DNA of 64,000 nucleotides. Origin: Streptomyces asiaticus (GTDB lineage Bacteria; Actinomycetota; Actinomycetes; Streptomycetales; Streptomycetaceae). The stretch's first letter is position 1; each line of letters begins with the position of its first letter. Positions 8,088-23,420 of the stretch are shown piece after piece. Location: the NCBI RefSeq assembly GCF_018138715.1, contig NZ_JAGSHX010000006.1:3658001-3722000 (forward strand). The letters are read 5' to 3'. Under the pieces are notes generated by a model. The model was not told the DNA's origin and searched no databases. It saw only the letters and a list, made by a program, of their open reading frames with translations. The position numbers were made by a program, and so were the translations under genes.

Positions 8088-9292
8088 TGGCACGCCGCCG
8101 CCCCAATGGTGCGGGGACGATCACCAAGCGCAGTGACGGCCGGTATCAGGCTGCGGTCTACGTGCCGCAGCCTGACGGCACCACCAAGCGCAAGTTCGCG
8201 TACGGCAAGACCTACGACGAGTGCGACGACAAGCGCCGGAAGCTGATCGAGCGAGCGCAGAACGGCGTCCCGACTCCCACCAGGGACATGACCATGGGTG
8301 AGTGGTTCGAGTACTGGCTGACGTGCATCGTCAAGCCCAGCCTCTCGGACGGGAGCCATCGGACGTACGAGAGCGCAGTACGGCTCCACCTCCACCCGCG
8401 GCTCGGCCGCAAGGTGATGCTCAAGCTCGGGGTCAAGGAGCTCCGGGCGGTCATGACCAAGCTCGCCGAGGACAAGGGCGCCAAGACCGCTCGCCATGCT
8501 CACCGCGTCCTCAAGGCGTCGCTGACCGCCGCCATGGTGGAAGACATCGGGCTGACCCGGAACGTGGCCAAGCTCGTCCACGTACGGGCGTCCACCGATA
8601 GCGGCAAAAGCTGGGACGCGGTCAAGGTCCTGCGATTCCTCGCCGAGGCGCGGCGGCGGACGGTCTACTATCCGGCCCTGCTGCTGATCCCGCTTCTCGG
8701 GCTGCGTCGCGCTGAGATATGCGGTCTCCGTTGGGAGAACATCGACCTGGAGAAACGCGTGCTGTGGGTCGAGCAGCAGCGACAGCGAACGAGCGCAGGC
8801 ACGGTCGATGTGGAGACCAAGACCGAGACGTCCAAGGCGCCGCTCCCCCTGCCCGCTCAGTGCATCGCACCGCTCAGGTGGCAGCGCCTCCGGACGGCGT
8901 GGCTCCGGGAGCGGGCGCTGTCGAGCGGTCGGCCATGGGTGGACGATCCCGAGGGACACGTGTTCGTCACCCGCACCGGGCAGCCGCTCCAGGCCGACTG
9001 TCTGTATCAGACCGTCCAGCGAGTCACAGCAAGCGCCGGGCTCGGCAAGATGAACCCCAAGGGGCTCAGGAAGTCGTGCGGCACGCTGCTGGTACATCTC
9101 CGGGTGCACCCGAGGATCGTCAAAGCCGTTCTGCGGCACAGCCGGATCTCGACCACGTTGGACATCTACGCCGAAGCGCTGGACCCGGACGTTATCGAGG
9201 CGGTTGGTCAGCTTGACCTACTGCTCCGGCAGCCGGACCGCCTCGACCGGTTGCAGACAGTGACAGCCGAGGACGACGAACAGCCCGACTGA
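8087..9292 (+). CDS. int: Tyrosine recombinase integrase of the AICE
   Basis: 401 residues. An N-terminal arm-type and SAM-like core-binding region (about 60-165, TMGEWFEYWLTC) precedes the catalytic domain. Active-site residues visible are Arg207 (LLGLRRAEICGL), Arg328, His351 (LRHSRIS) and the nucleophile Tyr361 (DIYAEAL). The HxxR box reads KGLR, so the usual first His is Lys325; most relatives have His there. The gene is coupled to xis and is the last gene of the element, facing the 3' end of mtnA, the usual position next to an attachment site. A hairpin lies 19 bases after the stop. It should integrate and excise the element with Xis. Confidence 0.92.
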   Translation: MARRRPNGAGTITKRSDGRYQAAVYVPQPDGTTKRKFAYGKTYDECDDKRRKLIERAQNGVPTPTRDMTMGEWFEYWLTCIVKPSLSDGSHRTYESAVRLHLHPRLGRKVMLKLGVKELRAVMTKLAEDKGAKTARHAHRVLKASLTAAMVEDIGLTRNVAKLVHVRASTDSGKSWDAVKVLRFLAEARRRTVYYPALLLIPLLGLRRAEICGLRWENIDLEKRVLWVEQQRQRTSAGTVDVETKTETSKAPLPLPAQCIAPLRWQRLRTAWLRERALSSGRPWVDDPEGHVFVTRTGQPLQADCLYQTVQRVTASAGLGKMNPKGLRKSCGTLLVHLRVHPRIVKAVLRHSRISTTLDIYAEALDPDVIEAVGQLDLLLRQPDRLDRLQTVTAEDDEQPD

Positions 9293-9311
9293 TGTCATCC
9301 GGAGATGTCAC

Positions 9312-9349
9312 GGCCCCTCTGCCCGCGCATCAGCGCAGGTAGAGGGGCC
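9312..9349. terminator. Hairpin between int and mtnA
   Basis: Inverted repeat GGCCCCTCT (9312-9320) and AGAGGGGCC (9341-9349) with an inner GCGCATCAGCGC palindrome. It sits between two convergent genes and can act as a bidirectional terminator. Because it lies at the element border it could also be part of the attachment-site region; the sequence alone does not decide. Confidence 0.5.
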
Positions 9350-9360
9350 AAAATCGCGCG

Positions 9361-10518
9361 TTACCCCGACATCATCCCATTACCCGATCGTGACCTGGAC
9401 CACAGCTCGGCGATACCGTCCGCGGTGACCGGGGAAATCACGCCGTCCTCGGTGACGATCGCCGTCACCAACTCCGGGGGTGTGACGTCGAAGGCCGGAT
9501 TGTGGGCCTGTGTGCCCAGCGGAGCGACCGGCACTCCAGTGCCCGCCTCCTGCCCGGCGATGGGAACGTACGGAATTGTGATGTCCGTCACTTCGTGTCC
9601 AGGGCGCTGTTCGACCTCGATCGCGGCTCCGTCGGGAGTGGCCGGGTCCACCGTGGTGGTCGGGGCGACCACCACGAACGGCACATGGTGGTAGCGGGCC
9701 AGCACCGCGAGCGGATAGCTGCCCACCTTGTTGGCCACCGAGCCGTCCGCGGCGATCCGGTCCGCACCGATGAGCACCGCGTCCACCTCACCGGCCGCGA
9801 AGAGCGAGCCCGCCGCGTTGTCGGCGAGCAGCGTGTACGCCATACCAGCCCGCGCCGCCTCGTACGCGGTCAACCGCGCCCCCTGGAGCAGGGGCCGGGT
9901 CTCGTCCACCCAGAGCCGCCGCAGCTGCCCCACCCGGTGCACCGCCTTGACCACGGCCAGGGCGGTCCCCTCACCTCCGGAGACCAGGGCGCCGGTGTTG
10001 CAGTGGGTGAGGATCCGATGACCCCCGGCAGGCAGCAGCTCTTCGAGGAGCGCCTGACCATGGGCCGCCATGCGCTTGCTGGCCTCGGCGTCCTCCCGGT
10101 GCAGCACACGGGCCTCGGCGAGGGCTGCCGCGGCGGCCTGGGCGTCATCCGCGTCATCCCGGAGCGCGGCGTGATACGCGGCGACGGCCCGCCGGACGCC
10201 ATAGGCGAGGTTGACGGCCGTGGGACGGGCATGGGCGAGCGATTCGGCGGCCTCGTCCACATCGAAGCCACGGGCCGCGGCGAGCGCGATCCCGTACGCC
10301 CCGGCGAGGCCGAGCAGCGGGGCGCCGCGCACGGCAAGGGAGCGGATCGCCTCCACCAGCGCCGGCACATCGGTGCACACCAGATCGACCTCTTCGGCGG
10401 GCAGCCGGGTCTGGTCGAGAAGTACCAGTACGGGCCCTTCCGGGGGCTCCTCCCAACGCAGCGCCAGAGCGGTAGGAGGTATGGAGCCTTCCGGGGACAC
10501 CGGATGCTGATCAGCCAT
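9361..10518 (-). CDS. mtnA: Methylthioribose-1-phosphate isomerase
   Basis: 385 residues from the ATG at 10518. It converts methylthioribose 1-phosphate to methylthioribulose 1-phosphate in the methionine salvage pathway. Family marks are RSLAVRGAPLLGLAGAYG, the HCNTGAL motif after LPAGGHRILT, and LIGADRIAADGSVANKVG, which carries the catalytic Asp; the fold is that of eIF2B-like proteins. The upstream extension has no typical start. The last residues (RSRSGNGMMSG) do not look conserved, and the stop lies 69 bp from the integrase stop, so the 3' end may have been exchanged when the AICE integrated. The divergent neighbour begins 150 bp away. Confidence 0.92.
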   Translation of the reverse strand: MADQHPVSPEGSIPPTALALRWEEPPEGPVLVLLDQTRLPAEEVDLVCTDVPALVEAIRSLAVRGAPLLGLAGAYGIALAAARGFDVDEAAESLAHARPTAVNLAYGVRRAVAAYHAALRDDADDAQAAAAALAEARVLHREDAEASKRMAAHGQALLEELLPAGGHRILTHCNTGALVSGGEGTALAVVKAVHRVGQLRRLWVDETRPLLQGARLTAYEAARAGMAYTLLADNAAGSLFAAGEVDAVLIGADRIAADGSVANKVGSYPLAVLARYHHVPFVVVAPTTTVDPATPDGAAIEVEQRPGHEVTDITIPYVPIAGQEAGTGVPVAPLGTQAHNPAFDVTPPELVTAIVTEDGVISPVTADGIAELWSRSRSGNGMMSG

Positions 10519-10667
10519 CCGCACAGTTTGCCTTGTGCGCCACCGACTATTGAAGTGCCGGGCCGCCCCCAGTGACCGGTACGGGGTGGAACGCACCGTG
10601 GCACGATGGCTGACATCCGCCCGCCGCGGACGCCGCGGCCGGTCAACGAACAACCTACGGAGCGACG

Positions 10668-11933
10668 ATGAATGACTCTCCGGGCTGGGCCCCGCCCGGA
10701 TCGTCCCCTTCCGACGAACCGGACCACGGCGCTCAGCAGCAGGGCGAGCCCGCCGACCAGCCCGCCCCGGAGCAGCGAGCATGGGGCGAACAGTGGGCCC
10801 GCCGCCAGCCGCCGCCCGGCCGCTGGGCGGCGACGGGACGCCGCACGCCACCGCCGGTGCCACCCGCGCCCGCGCCGGGTGGCGGATGGGGCACCGGCCG
10901 GCGTCAGCCGCCCGCTCCCCGCCCCGGTGTCATTCCGCTGCGGCCGCTGGGCGTCAGCGAGATCCTGGACGGCGCGGTGGCCATCATGCGCGCCCACTGG
11001 CGCACGGTCCTCGGCATCTCGCTGATCGTCTCGATCGTCACCCAGGGGCTGATCACGGCCGCCACGGGACTGTGGTTCAACAACGGCCGAGGGAACGAGA
11101 GCAAGGTCCTCGACGATCCGGACGCCACCGTCGGCCAGGCGCTGCGCGCCGTCGGAGACACGCTCGGGGACAGCGGAGTCACCCTGCTGCTCGGCGTCCT
11201 CGGGACGATCGTCACCACCGCCCTGCTCACCGTGGTCGCGGCACGCGCGGTGCTGGGCCGGAACGTGTCCGCCAAGGAGGCCTGGGCCGGCGCCCGGCCG
11301 CACCTCCTCCAGCTGTGCGGGCTGCTCCTGCTGATCCCCACCATCGCCGCGGCCGTCATCGCCGCCGGTATGACGCCGGGTCTGCTGCTGGCCGTCGCGG
11401 GCGTGCCGAGCGAGGGCGCCGCGCTGGCCTCTCTGGGCGGGCTCGCCGCGGCATGCGTCGCCGCCTGGCTCTGGGTCCGCTTCAGCCTCGCCGCTCCCGC
11501 CCTGATGCTGGAGAAGCAGGGAATCATCCAGGCCCTGCGACGCTCCTTCAAGCTGGTGCGCGGCTCGTGGGGCCGTGTCTTCGGCATCCAACTGCTGGCC
11601 GTCGTCCTGGTCTTCATCGTCGGCGCCATCGTCGAGATCCCCACCAGCCTGGTCGCCATGGTGATCGGCGGGGACAACGCCATGGACTGGCTGTCCGGCG
11701 CATCCGTCTCCGTCGGCTGGACCTTCCTGATCGTGGTCGGCGTCGGCGGAGTGATCAGCTCGACCATCACCTTCCCGATCAGCGCGGGCGTGACGGCCCT
11801 CCTCTACATGGACCAACGCATCCGGCGCGAGGCCCTCGACCTGGAGCTCGTCCGCGCTGCGGGGATGTCGGGAAACTCGGCAGAAGGTCATGGCGAGGAC
11901 CAGCCGACCGTCGGCTCCACGTCCTGGAACTGA
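10668..11933 (+). CDS. Multi-pass membrane protein (GPDPase membrane-domain type)
   Basis: 421 residues, ATG preceded by GGAG. The first 95 residues are Pro/Gln/Gly-rich and probably disordered in the cytoplasm. The rest has about six hydrophobic segments, including VLGISLIVSIVTQGLITAA, LLLGVLGTIVTTALLTVVAA, LCGLLLLIPTIAAAVIAAG and VFGIQLLAVVLVFIVGAIV. The motif PLGVSEILDGAVAIMRAHWR before the first helix is typical of the membrane domain seen with some glycerophosphodiester phosphodiesterases, but no catalytic phosphodiesterase part is present. Function unknown. It is divergent from mtnA and converges on the rRNA operon terminator. Confidence 0.8.
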   Translation: MNDSPGWAPPGSSPSDEPDHGAQQQGEPADQPAPEQRAWGEQWARRQPPPGRWAATGRRTPPPVPPAPAPGGGWGTGRRQPPAPRPGVIPLRPLGVSEILDGAVAIMRAHWRTVLGISLIVSIVTQGLITAATGLWFNNGRGNESKVLDDPDATVGQALRAVGDTLGDSGVTLLLGVLGTIVTTALLTVVAARAVLGRNVSAKEAWAGARPHLLQLCGLLLLIPTIAAAVIAAGMTPGLLLAVAGVPSEGAALASLGGLAAACVAAWLWVRFSLAAPALMLEKQGIIQALRRSFKLVRGSWGRVFGIQLLAVVLVFIVGAIVEIPTSLVAMVIGGDNAMDWLSGASVSVGWTFLIVVGVGGVISSTITFPISAGVTALLYMDQRIRREALDLELVRAAGMSGNSAEGHGEDQPTVGSTSWN

Positions 11934-12190
11934 CGGCATCACAACAAGTGGGGACGGACGGGGCGTCACCCTACGCCCCCTCACCGCACAGCCCGTCATG
12001 CTCACAGGCCATCACCTTCCCCTCCGCCCGCTCGGCACCTACGTCTGCTGTCTCTTGGGCCTCTTGACCGATCGTCAGCAGACCGCCTGACTGGCCTTCA
12101 CTGACTACTCTGAGTGACCCCAGCCACGCTGCGCCAGAGCGCTGATGCCTTTTCACTCGATCCGGTGGAACATGCGATCGAGTGGGAACG

Positions 12191-12240
12191 CAAAAATGCC
12201 TCGGCCCCGAGCACTATGTACTCGGGACCGAGGCTAAAAT
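12191..12240 (-). terminator. rRNA operon terminator
   Basis: On the minus strand a 14-base stem (12221-12234 with 12198-12211, two mismatches) is followed by a run of T, the complement of CAAAAAT at 12191-12197. It lies 8 bases past the 5S end, exactly where a factor-independent rrn terminator is expected. The rest of the gap 11934-12242 shows only a small CACTCGAT/ATCGAGTG inverted repeat (12154-12184) and no gene. Confidence 0.85.
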
Positions 12241-12242
12241 TT

Positions 12243-12361
12243 GTTCGGCGGCGTCCTACTCTCCCACAGGGTCCCCCCTGCAGTACCATCGGCGCTGAAA
12301 GGCTTAGCTTCCGGGTTCGGAATGTAACCGGGCGTTTCCCTAACGCTATAACCACCGAAAC
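12243..12361 (-). rRNA. rrf: 5S ribosomal RNA
   Basis: About 119 nt. The complement begins GTTTCGGTGGTCATAGCGTT and ends GAGTAGGACGCCGCCGAAC, with the CCCGTTCCGAAC-type loop region recognisable as CATTCCGAACCCGGAAGC. It lies 88 bases downstream of the 23S gene in the same operon. Ends are accurate to a few bases. Confidence 0.95.
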
Positions 12362-12430
12362 ACTATGAAGTTGAACCGGACCCAGCCCACACAAAGGGGG
12401 CGGTCGGACGGTTCATTGCTTCAGAACCAA

Positions 12431-17386
<4,956 letters not shown>

Positions 17387-18039
17387 TGCTTCCGGGCTAT
17401 CCCGGCAAACACTGCACGAGAGCGGAACCACCAGAGGAATAATCCGATGGTTCACAGCGTCCTCGCTGTGTTTTTTCTTCAAAGGAACCTCGTCCACGAG
17501 TGGACGGGGTATCAACATATCTGGCGTTGACTTTTGGCACGCTGTTGAGTTCTCAAGGAACGGACGCTTCCTTTGAAACCGTTTCACCGGTTTCTCCGGG
17601 CGCTTCCCTTCGGTGTTTCCAACCTTACCAGATCCGATTTCCGGTCGTTTCCGATCCGAATTCCGTTTCCGGTGGCCGCTTGGAGGGCCTTGCCTTTCGG
17701 CGTGTTTTCGACTTTAGCAGATGATCATCCGCCGAACCTAATCGGCTTCGCGTGATGCCTGCGGGTGTCAAAAGGTGCTCCGTTTGGATTTCCATCCGTC
17801 TGCGGAGCGGTTCAGATGTGCTTTGGGGGGTGAGCAGACCCTGCTCACCACAACCGTTTAAACCTACCTCCCCGGACTACCTCGGTCAAGGACTCCGGGC
17901 AAGATTCTTTGTGCGGTCCAGCCGGAGTGTCTGTGCACTCCGTTCGCCGCGACCCTCAAACATACGCATCGGCGCTCCCTGGGTCAATAGGTTCCCGGAA
18001 ATTTCTCAACGCCGCAGGTCAGAGGCGGTGAGATGACCG
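17387..18039 (-). promoter_or_regulatory. rRNA operon leader and promoter region
   Basis: 650 bp without a gene. Near the 16S end the minus strand reads CTTGAGAACTCAACAGCGTG (17545-17570), the conserved leader/processing element. Candidate promoters on the minus strand: a -35 TTGACC (17982-17987) with a -10 TATGTT (17959-17964), spacer 17; a TTGACA at 17766-17771 without a well-placed -10; and -10-like TAAGGT (17622-17627), TAGGTT (17735-17740) and TAGGTT (17871-17876). Streptomyces rrn operons normally have several tandem promoters, which fits. Only the 17959/17987 pair has both boxes at good spacing. Confidence 0.6.
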
Positions 18040-18657
18040 TCAGGCCGCGAAGGACGACGGTGGGCTCTCCAGGTGCTCCAGCTCGATCCCCGGGGCGGCG
18101 AGCACCACATCGCCGGCGATGTGGACCGTCCGTATCTCTCCGGTATCCAGCTCGCTCACCTGGTACTCGTCCACAACGAGCGGCCCGGTGTCGGTGGCGT
18201 GACCCGTTCTGCCGAGAAGTGCCCAGGACTGATCCAGGGTGAGGGGCGCGAGGACCGGATCGGTGAAGGCCACGAGGCGTACGCGGACGGCTCCGGCGCC
18301 CGGTTCCAGGCGTAGCAGCCGGGAGACGGCGACCAGGAAGGCCGGGGAGGCGCCGGTGAAGGAGTGGGCGCGGACATTGCCCTCGGTCGCGTGCTCACCG
18401 GTGGGGTCCGTACGGACCCAGGTGACCCCCTCCAGGGCGGCGCCCCTGACCTGCCAGCTGGACGCGTGCAGCTCCACCCGGAGCGGGCGGCCGAGCTCGT
18501 CGAGGGTGAGGTCCACGGACCCGGTGTGATCGCCGGAGGGTGAGGTCCGCTGTGCGACATAGCGCCAACCGCTGGGGCCGGGAGCGCACTGGAAGTGCTC
18601 CTCGCCCAGGGGGGCGTGATCGTGCGGGTCGTGGAGGGAGTAGCGGCCGCGGGGCAT
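18040..18657 (-). CDS. Conserved hypothetical protein
   Basis: 205 residues, ATG at 18657. No signal peptide or membrane helix is seen. The sequence alternates short beta-like segments (SVDLTLDELGRPLRVELHAS, VRVRLVAFTDPVLAPLTL) with a Glu/Asp-rich C terminus ending PPSSFAA, suggesting a soluble beta-rich protein. I do not recognise the family. It lies between the rRNA operon and ahcY, on the same strand as ahcY and 136 bp beyond its stop on the other side of a GGGCCC-rich gap, so it is probably read separately. Confidence 0.7.
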   Translation of the reverse strand: MPRGRYSLHDPHDHAPLGEEHFQCAPGPSGWRYVAQRTSPSGDHTGSVDLTLDELGRPLRVELHASSWQVRGAALEGVTWVRTDPTGEHATEGNVRAHSFTGASPAFLVAVSRLLRLEPGAGAVRVRLVAFTDPVLAPLTLDQSWALLGRTGHATDTGPLVVDEYQVSELDTGEIRTVHIAGDVVLAAPGIELEHLESPPSSFAA

Positions 18658-18793
18658 GGTGAGGTCCTTGACGAGCGTCGGGCCCGCCCGGCCGAATGGC
18701 GCGGACGGGCCCTGGGGCCCCCGCCGGGGCGGGGGCCGGGTCAGCGGCCGCCGACGGTGTGGTCGGCGGCGCCGGTGCGATCAGCGGATGCGA

Positions 18794-20717
<1,924 letters not shown>

Positions 20718-22889
20718 GTGACCAGTCCAGCCGATCCCCCCAACGGTGCGGGGCCCAGCCGACCGGGGCTCAAATTGCTCGCGGTGACCGCATGTCCCAC
20801 GGGTATCGCCCATACCTATATGGCCGCTGAGAAGCTGGCCCAGGCGGCGGAGTCGCTCGGCCACAGCATGAAGGTGGAGACCCAAGGCTCGATCGGGGCC
20901 GAGAACGTACTGTCTGACAACGATGTCACCGAGGCCGACGGCATCATCATCGCCGCCGACAAGGACGTCGACCGCAGTCGCTTCGTCGGTAAGAGGGTGC
21001 TTGTCGTCGGGGTCGCCGATGGCATTCACCGGCCGCAGCGGCTGATCGAGCAGGTGCTGGACGCGCCGGTGTACGAGGGCGACGGCTCCGGTGCCGGGCG
21101 CGGTGCCTCGGGGGCGGCGGCTTCCGGGGGTGGTGGCGGTGGCGGCAGTAAGGGGCGCAGCGTCACCTATAAGGCGCTCATGAACGGTGTCTCGTACATG
21201 ATCCCGTTCGTGGTGGTCGGCGGTCTGCTGATCGCGGTGTCGCTGGCCCTGGGCGGTGATACGACGTCCAAGGGCATCGTCATCCCCGACGACTCCTTCT
21301 GGAAGACGGTCAACGACATCGGGAGCATCGGCTTCGAGCTGATGATCCCGGCCCTGTCCGGCTATATCGCCTACGCCATCGCGGACCGGCCGGCGTTGGT
21401 GCCCGGCATGGTGGGCGGCTGGATCGCGGCGCACGGCGAGCTGTACGACAGCGAGGCGGGCGCCGGGTTCATCGGGGCGATCGTCACCGGCTTCCTGGCC
21501 GGTTATCTGGTGCTGTGGATCAAGCGGGTCAAGGTTCCGAAGTTCGTCCAGCCGATCATGCCGATCATTGTGATCCCGATCGTGGCGACCTCGGCGCTCG
21601 GCCTTTTCTTCATCTATGTCCTCGGCGAGCCGATCTCCTGGGTCTTCGAACAGCTGACTGATTGGCTCGGCGGACTGACCGGCACGAGTGCGGCGGTGCT
21701 CGGCATCATTCTCGGGCTGATGATCGCGTTCGATATGGGTGGTCCGGTCAATAAGACGGCGTTCCTCTTCGGTGCCGGGCTGGTGTCCAAGAACCCCGAG
21801 GTCATGGGGGCGTGTGCGGCGGCCATTCCGGTGCCGCCGCTCGGTCAGGGGCTTGCCACGCTGCTGCGCCGCCGGATGTTCGACGACCAGGAGCGGGAGA
21901 CCGGGCTCGCGGCGCTCTTCATGGGCTTCTTCGGCATCACGGAGGGCGCGATTCCGTTCGCGGCGGCACGTCCCGCGCGGGTCATTCCGGCGAACATGGT
22001 GGGCGGTGCGGTCGCCGGGGCGATAGCCGGGGTGGCGTCGGTCGAGGACAACGTGCCACATGGGGGGCCGATTGTGGCGGTGCTCGGTGCGATTGGCGGG
22101 GTGCCGATGTTCTTTGTCGCCGTGGTGGTGGGTACGGCGGTGACGGCGTTGGTGACGATTGGGCTGATGTCGGTGGGTGGGGGTGCTGTGGGTTCGGGGG
22201 CTGCCGTTGATTCGGGGGCTGCTGTGGGTGGTGCGGGTGCTGTGGGTGTTGTGGGTGCCGCCGTGGGTGGTTCCACCGGGGCTGCGTCGGGCGCGGCTGA
22301 GCCCGTTCTTGCCGGGGTGGGCGGTGGTGAGCGTGCCGGGGAGGCGAGTGGTGCTGCGGGTGCCCGTAAGGCGGTCGCTTCTCAGGGGGTGGCCGCCGCC
22401 GAGACCGGCGAGGTCGAGGCTGTCCCTGAGGGTCAGGTGCTGTCCGGGTATCTCACCGAGCAGACCGTGAAGGAGCGGTTGGCGGCCGACGGTAAGGACG
22501 CCGCGATCCGTGAGATGGCTGAGCTGCTGGCCACGACCGGCAAGGTCGCGGATGCGGCGGAGCTGGTGCGGGCCGCGTTTGCCCGGGAGGACCAGGGCAC
22601 GACTGGGCTCGGCGAGGAGATCGCGATTCCGCATGCCAAGACGGATGCGGTGACCGCTCCGGTCGTCGGCTTCGCGCGGTCCCCTGAGGGGATCGAGTGG
22701 GGTGCGCCGGATGGGACGAAGGCCCGGCTGGTGTTCATGATCGCGGTGCCGGAGGCGGATGCGGGGGATGAGCATCTGCGGATTCTGGCGTTGCTGTCGC
22801 GGAAGTTGATGGCCGAGGAGTTTCGGGTGCGGTTGTTGGCGGCGGGGGATGTGGAGGGGATTTTGGGGGTGCTTGGGGAGATTGAGTAG
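20718..22889 (+). CDS. Fructose-type PTS permease, EIIB-EIIC-EIIA fusion
   Basis: 723 residues from GTG at 20718, with AAGGAG just upstream. EIIB comes first: TACPTGIAHTYMAAEKL with phospho-Cys26. Then comes a membrane EIIC (about 145-480, GGPVNKTAFLFGAGL, GITEGAIPFAA), then a long Gly/Ala/Val linker (about 485-570), then EIIA with IPHAKT and phospho-His639. It should import and phosphorylate fructose or a related sugar using HPr. No fruK or fruR gene lies beside it, unlike the classical fruRKA operon, so it may be a second system with another substrate. The linker is rich in GGGTGCTGTG-like repeats and uses more T than the flanking domains. Confidence 0.92.
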   Translation: MTSPADPPNGAGPSRPGLKLLAVTACPTGIAHTYMAAEKLAQAAESLGHSMKVETQGSIGAENVLSDNDVTEADGIIIAADKDVDRSRFVGKRVLVVGVADGIHRPQRLIEQVLDAPVYEGDGSGAGRGASGAAASGGGGGGGSKGRSVTYKALMNGVSYMIPFVVVGGLLIAVSLALGGDTTSKGIVIPDDSFWKTVNDIGSIGFELMIPALSGYIAYAIADRPALVPGMVGGWIAAHGELYDSEAGAGFIGAIVTGFLAGYLVLWIKRVKVPKFVQPIMPIIVIPIVATSALGLFFIYVLGEPISWVFEQLTDWLGGLTGTSAAVLGIILGLMIAFDMGGPVNKTAFLFGAGLVSKNPEVMGACAAAIPVPPLGQGLATLLRRRMFDDQERETGLAALFMGFFGITEGAIPFAAARPARVIPANMVGGAVAGAIAGVASVEDNVPHGGPIVAVLGAIGGVPMFFVAVVVGTAVTALVTIGLMSVGGGAVGSGAAVDSGAAVGGAGAVGVVGAAVGGSTGAASGAAEPVLAGVGGGERAGEASGAAGARKAVASQGVAAAETGEVEAVPEGQVLSGYLTEQTVKERLAADGKDAAIREMAELLATTGKVADAAELVRAAFAREDQGTTGLGEEIAIPHAKTDAVTAPVVGFARSPEGIEWGAPDGTKARLVFMIAVPEADAGDEHLRILALLSRKLMAEEFRVRLLAAGDVEGILGVLGEIE

Positions 22890-22902
22890 GGCGGGGGGGG
22901 TG

Positions 22903-22938
22903 GGGGTGGGGGTGGGGTTTCTCCCCCACCCCCACCCC
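22903..22938 (+). terminator. G-run/C-run hairpin after the PTS gene
   Basis: 15-bp stem of GGGGTGGGGGTGGGG (22903-22917) with its complement (22924-22938) and a loop TTTCTC, 14 bases after the stop. The G side could also fold as a G-quadruplex in single strands. Confidence 0.6.
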
Positions 22939-22954
22939 TTCCCGAAATCGGGGC

Positions 22955-23215
22955 AGAGCCCCGGCCCCCTCCGGGGCTTCGCCCCGGATCCCAGCTCAGG
23001 GGCTCGGCCCGGGCTCCGGTTCGGAGCTGTGCCGGGGCCCCAGCCCGAGTGCTCCGCACCGGGCCCCGGTTCGGGGGTCTGCCCGGCCCCAGTCGAGCGC
23101 TCCGCCCCAGGCCCCGGCTCAGGGGCTCTGCCCCTCCCCCATCGAGTGCTCCGCCCCAGGCTCCGGTTCGGGGACCTGCCCGACTCCCAGTCGAGCGCTC
23201 CGGCCCCCGGGGCTC
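22955..23215. repeat. 49-bp tandem repeat array
   Basis: A GC-rich unit recurs with GCTCCG starting at 23051, 23099, 23148 and 23197 (spacing 48, 49, 49) and a more diverged unit starting near 23001. Each unit reads roughly GCTCCGCCCCAGGCYCCGG, then TTCGGGG, then CTGCCC, then AGTCGAG. No open frame with coding character follows it. It lies between two convergent genes. Confidence 0.65.
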
Positions 23216-23271
23216 CGGTTCGGTTCCTGGAGCTCGGAGGCTCGGTTCCCCTGTCCCCGACCCCTGTGTCC

Positions 23272-23310
23272 CCGACCCCTGCCCCGCCGGTCCGGCGGGG
23301 CAGGGGTCGG
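23272..23310. terminator. 18-bp hairpin between convergent genes
   Basis: Perfect 18-bp stem CCGACCCCTGCCCCGCCG (23272-23289) with its complement (23293-23310) and a 3-base loop. It lies between the PTS gene and the cation efflux gene. A second, longer imperfect hairpin CCGGTTTGTG...CACAAACCGG (23357-23410) lies next to the efflux gene stop. Confidence 0.7.
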
Positions 23311-23420
23311 CGCACGCTGTCGGGGCCGGTGGTGCGTCGCGGGGTGCGGGGCTGTGGCCGGTTTGTGCCCATCCGTTCCGCCCTGCGGAAACAGAAGCCC
23401 ACAAACCGGCCGGGTCTCGC

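Larger units (their letters stand above)
1..9360. mobile_element. AICE (integrative conjugative element), right part
   Basis: The stretch holds the usual AICE modules, all on the plus strand: transfer (TraB-type translocase, Spd-like membrane protein), replication (primase-polymerase and ATPase) and integration/excision (xis-int, overlapping by one base). It ends where the integrase stops and the housekeeping gene mtnA begins on the opposite strand. The left end is outside the window, so size, regulators and the second att site cannot be given. No tRNA gene, the usual AICE target, is visible at the right end. The right border at about 9300-9400 is inferred from gene content. Confidence 0.85.
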
